Source: Paulownia fortunei (Eukaryota > Streptophyta > Magnoliopsida > Lamiales > Paulowniaceae). From it: a stretch of DNA of 64,000 nt. The notes under the pieces were generated by a model that saw only the letters and a list, made by a program, of their open reading frames with translations, did not search any database and was not told the DNA's origin. Positions 62,053 to 64,000 of this stretch are shown here, in pieces. The position numbers and the translations under genes are program-made. Location of the stretch: positions 18,672,673 through 18,736,672 of the forward strand of contig CM033115.1 of NCBI GenBank assembly GCA_019321725.1, in the 5' to 3' direction. Each line of letters opens with the position of its first letter. The first letter of the stretch is position 1.

Positions 62053-64000
62053 AGAAGATTGATTGTTCATCACTGGATTCTTTAATTTTTCTCCACTTTT
62101 AGGTTTCATTTTTTTTTTTTTTTTTTTTTTTGGAGGGGTTCATATTTAAATAGGAGAATAATCCATATTTGACATATTCCTCAATGTACATTAAGGTAGT
62201 TTACTAGTTATATGTTCATGATGAACAAGATTGTCCGGATCCTCTGTTCAGCTTCAGCCACAGCCTTGAAACTGTAATTTTTGTAGTTCAATTGTTGAAG
62301 GAGATATCATCTTTTATTGAATGAATTGTCACAATTTTTTTTGTTTTTCATAACAAAGATTTTCATTCGTATCCAAATTAGATATTGTAGCGGGTTCGGG
62401 TCTTTCTAGTGAAAGAGGGTCAAAAATGAGAAAGGGGGTAAACCGTATTTAAGGCGGACTATCCAACAATTTCAGCCTATGAAATGAAGGTTCACAATCT
62501 CAAACTTATTTGATTTTATCAATTGTCATATTTTTTTCTCAAAAAATTAATCATGCATTTTGTAAATTATTATTATCAAGAATCTCTTCGAAAACCTCCA
62601 GCAGCTTGCCAAACAAAAGCGAAGATGTTAAACACTACAAAGATTTCCTGATTCATTTTCTCCTTTTTCAATATTTGTGGCTAGATTAAATGCATGTATT
62701 GTACAACCTATTGAGAAAATGACTTCTATCTTCTCATTTAAAAAATCATAGACCTCAATATTTGAGATTAATTTTGAACAATTGAGCCCTACTCTTAACT
62801 ATTCAATCTTTTTACTCCCCCTATTTCGTAGAGTATTTATCAAGTTAATAAATGTTCATGTGAGGTCCAAAACTCTGAAATTTTGATTTAAATCTTATTT
62901 AGATGTATAGATATTGATCTATACATTGTTAAATTATTGTTAAATCATTGTTAATTTGGTATTTAATATGATTAGTTTGACTGCTTCATGCAAAAAATAA
63001 ATAAACAAACAAATGCTAGTGTGTTTATAATAATCGGACTGGCAATGATATGTATTGGTTTTGAATCAAGATTTTTCTGTTTTTTCTTAAGGTTTTGGAT
63101 CCATTGTGTGTATGTGTCTGCTTTATTTGTTTTTCATTTGTTTTTTCTTTTCTTTTCTTTTTTGGTGGGGTGGGGGTGGGGGTGGGGATTGGCTATCTGA
63201 GTGGAGTGATTGATTTGATTTTACCATAGTTTGTGATGAAACAAGTCTACTAATCACGAGTTAATATGATTGCAATTAGATGCGATTTTAACTTATCTCA
63301 AAATTTCTGAGGATTGAAAGTTGGCACCTGAATTGAAGAAAAAAGAGTTCAATAATCCTTTAATTGTTTTCACTCCACTTAAACACACATTAATTTGATT
63401 AGAACGGTGTAAATTTGTTAGTTACTTTAAAAAGAGTTCTTGGATATGTGTACAATACTGCAAAATGTGTCCAAAAAATTATTTAAAAATAAATAAATAG
63501 ACATGCGTCATCAGCAATTTTAACATGTAAGTCCAATGTTAATAAAACAGAAATTATGTAATACAAAACTATAAAATTTTAAAATATCATAGTTTGATTA
63601 CGAAATAATGTAATTAAATTTTAAACAAATTGACACTAAATGCATAAACAATATATTTACTATACATTTGGCTAATAATTTATTTTATGTCTTGCCATAA
63701 CATCATTGATATAACTTTTTTTCACATAAATTACCAAAAATTTGTTTTTTTTAAGTTCTAACATAAATAAATTTACTAACTCTATAGGCAACATATACTT
63801 AGTAATATCGTCTCCTATATTTTTTTATAGATTTTTCATATTTGTATTTTTTAAGTTCTAACATAAATAAATTTACTTACTCTTTAGCCAACATATACTT
63901 TCTCCTATATTTTTTATAGATTTTTCATATTGCAGTGTCCGTATTCATATCCGTACTATTTAGGCTAAGCGTTATTTGAATGAGATAAAGCTCATTTTAT
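62053..64000. other. 3' flank of the ZCF37-like gene and AT-rich DNA to the window end
   Basis: A long T run (62109-62131) lies within the probable 3' UTR. A GT/GGGGT-rich patch (63163-63187) and a direct repeat TTTTTTAAGTTCTAACATAA (~63745 and ~63848) are the only other structures seen. No gene recognised. Confidence 0.5.

Overview
This window looks like nuclear DNA of a flowering plant, most likely a eudicot. The evidence is the AT-rich intergenic DNA, short GT-AG introns, plant-only families (SOB5-like, EXO70, two-LIM WLIM1, an NAT transporter, a ZCF37-like protein) and plant nuclear tRNA genes. I cannot fix the species. I read every gene by conceptual splicing and recognised families from memory. 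Nothing was aligned by computer, so names are family-level and identities are by eye.

Layout. At the left edge (minus strand) sits a tiny first coding exon that matches the start of ECA3-type ER/Golgi Ca2+-ATPases; the rest of that gene lies outside the window. From 3.2 to 8.8 kb two tandem copies of a 2.6-3.0 kb segment carry the promoter and first exon of a WD40 gene. The right copy feeds an intact 11-exon gene (8.5-15.0 kb, UTP4/cirhin/POPCORN type, ribosome biogenesis). The left copy is a dead exon. Next come a convergent SOB5-like (SOFL) gene (17.8-18.7 kb, minus), about 5.5 kb of repeat-rich intergenic DNA, a possible secreted-peptide exon (24.2 kb), a tRNA-Thr(AGU) gene (26.1 kb) and a 14-exon nucleobase-ascorbate transporter pseudogene (26.3-30.6 kb, minus).

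The right half holds a single-exon plant-specific gene (36.0-37.1 kb, probably DUF7950), an EXO70 exocyst gene (41.7-44.3 kb), an F-box gene like At3g12350 (45.5-48.0 kb), a long near-palindromic foldback element (48.6-49.0 kb), a WLIM1 actin-bundling gene (49.7-51.3 kb, minus), a tRNA-Pro(UGG) gene (54.9 kb), a nest of repeats with a Ty1-copia integrase relic (58.4-60.4 kb) and a single-exon ZCF37-like membrane protein gene (61.3-62.1 kb).

The genes are unrelated in function, as is usual in plant chromosomes, with no cluster or operon. I found no convincing new biological system. The most instructive points are the promoter-plus-exon tandem duplication, the multiply broken NAT gene, two GC-AG introns in neighbouring minus-strand genes, the foldback element, and a short repeat pair in which one copy carries a copia fragment and the other does not.
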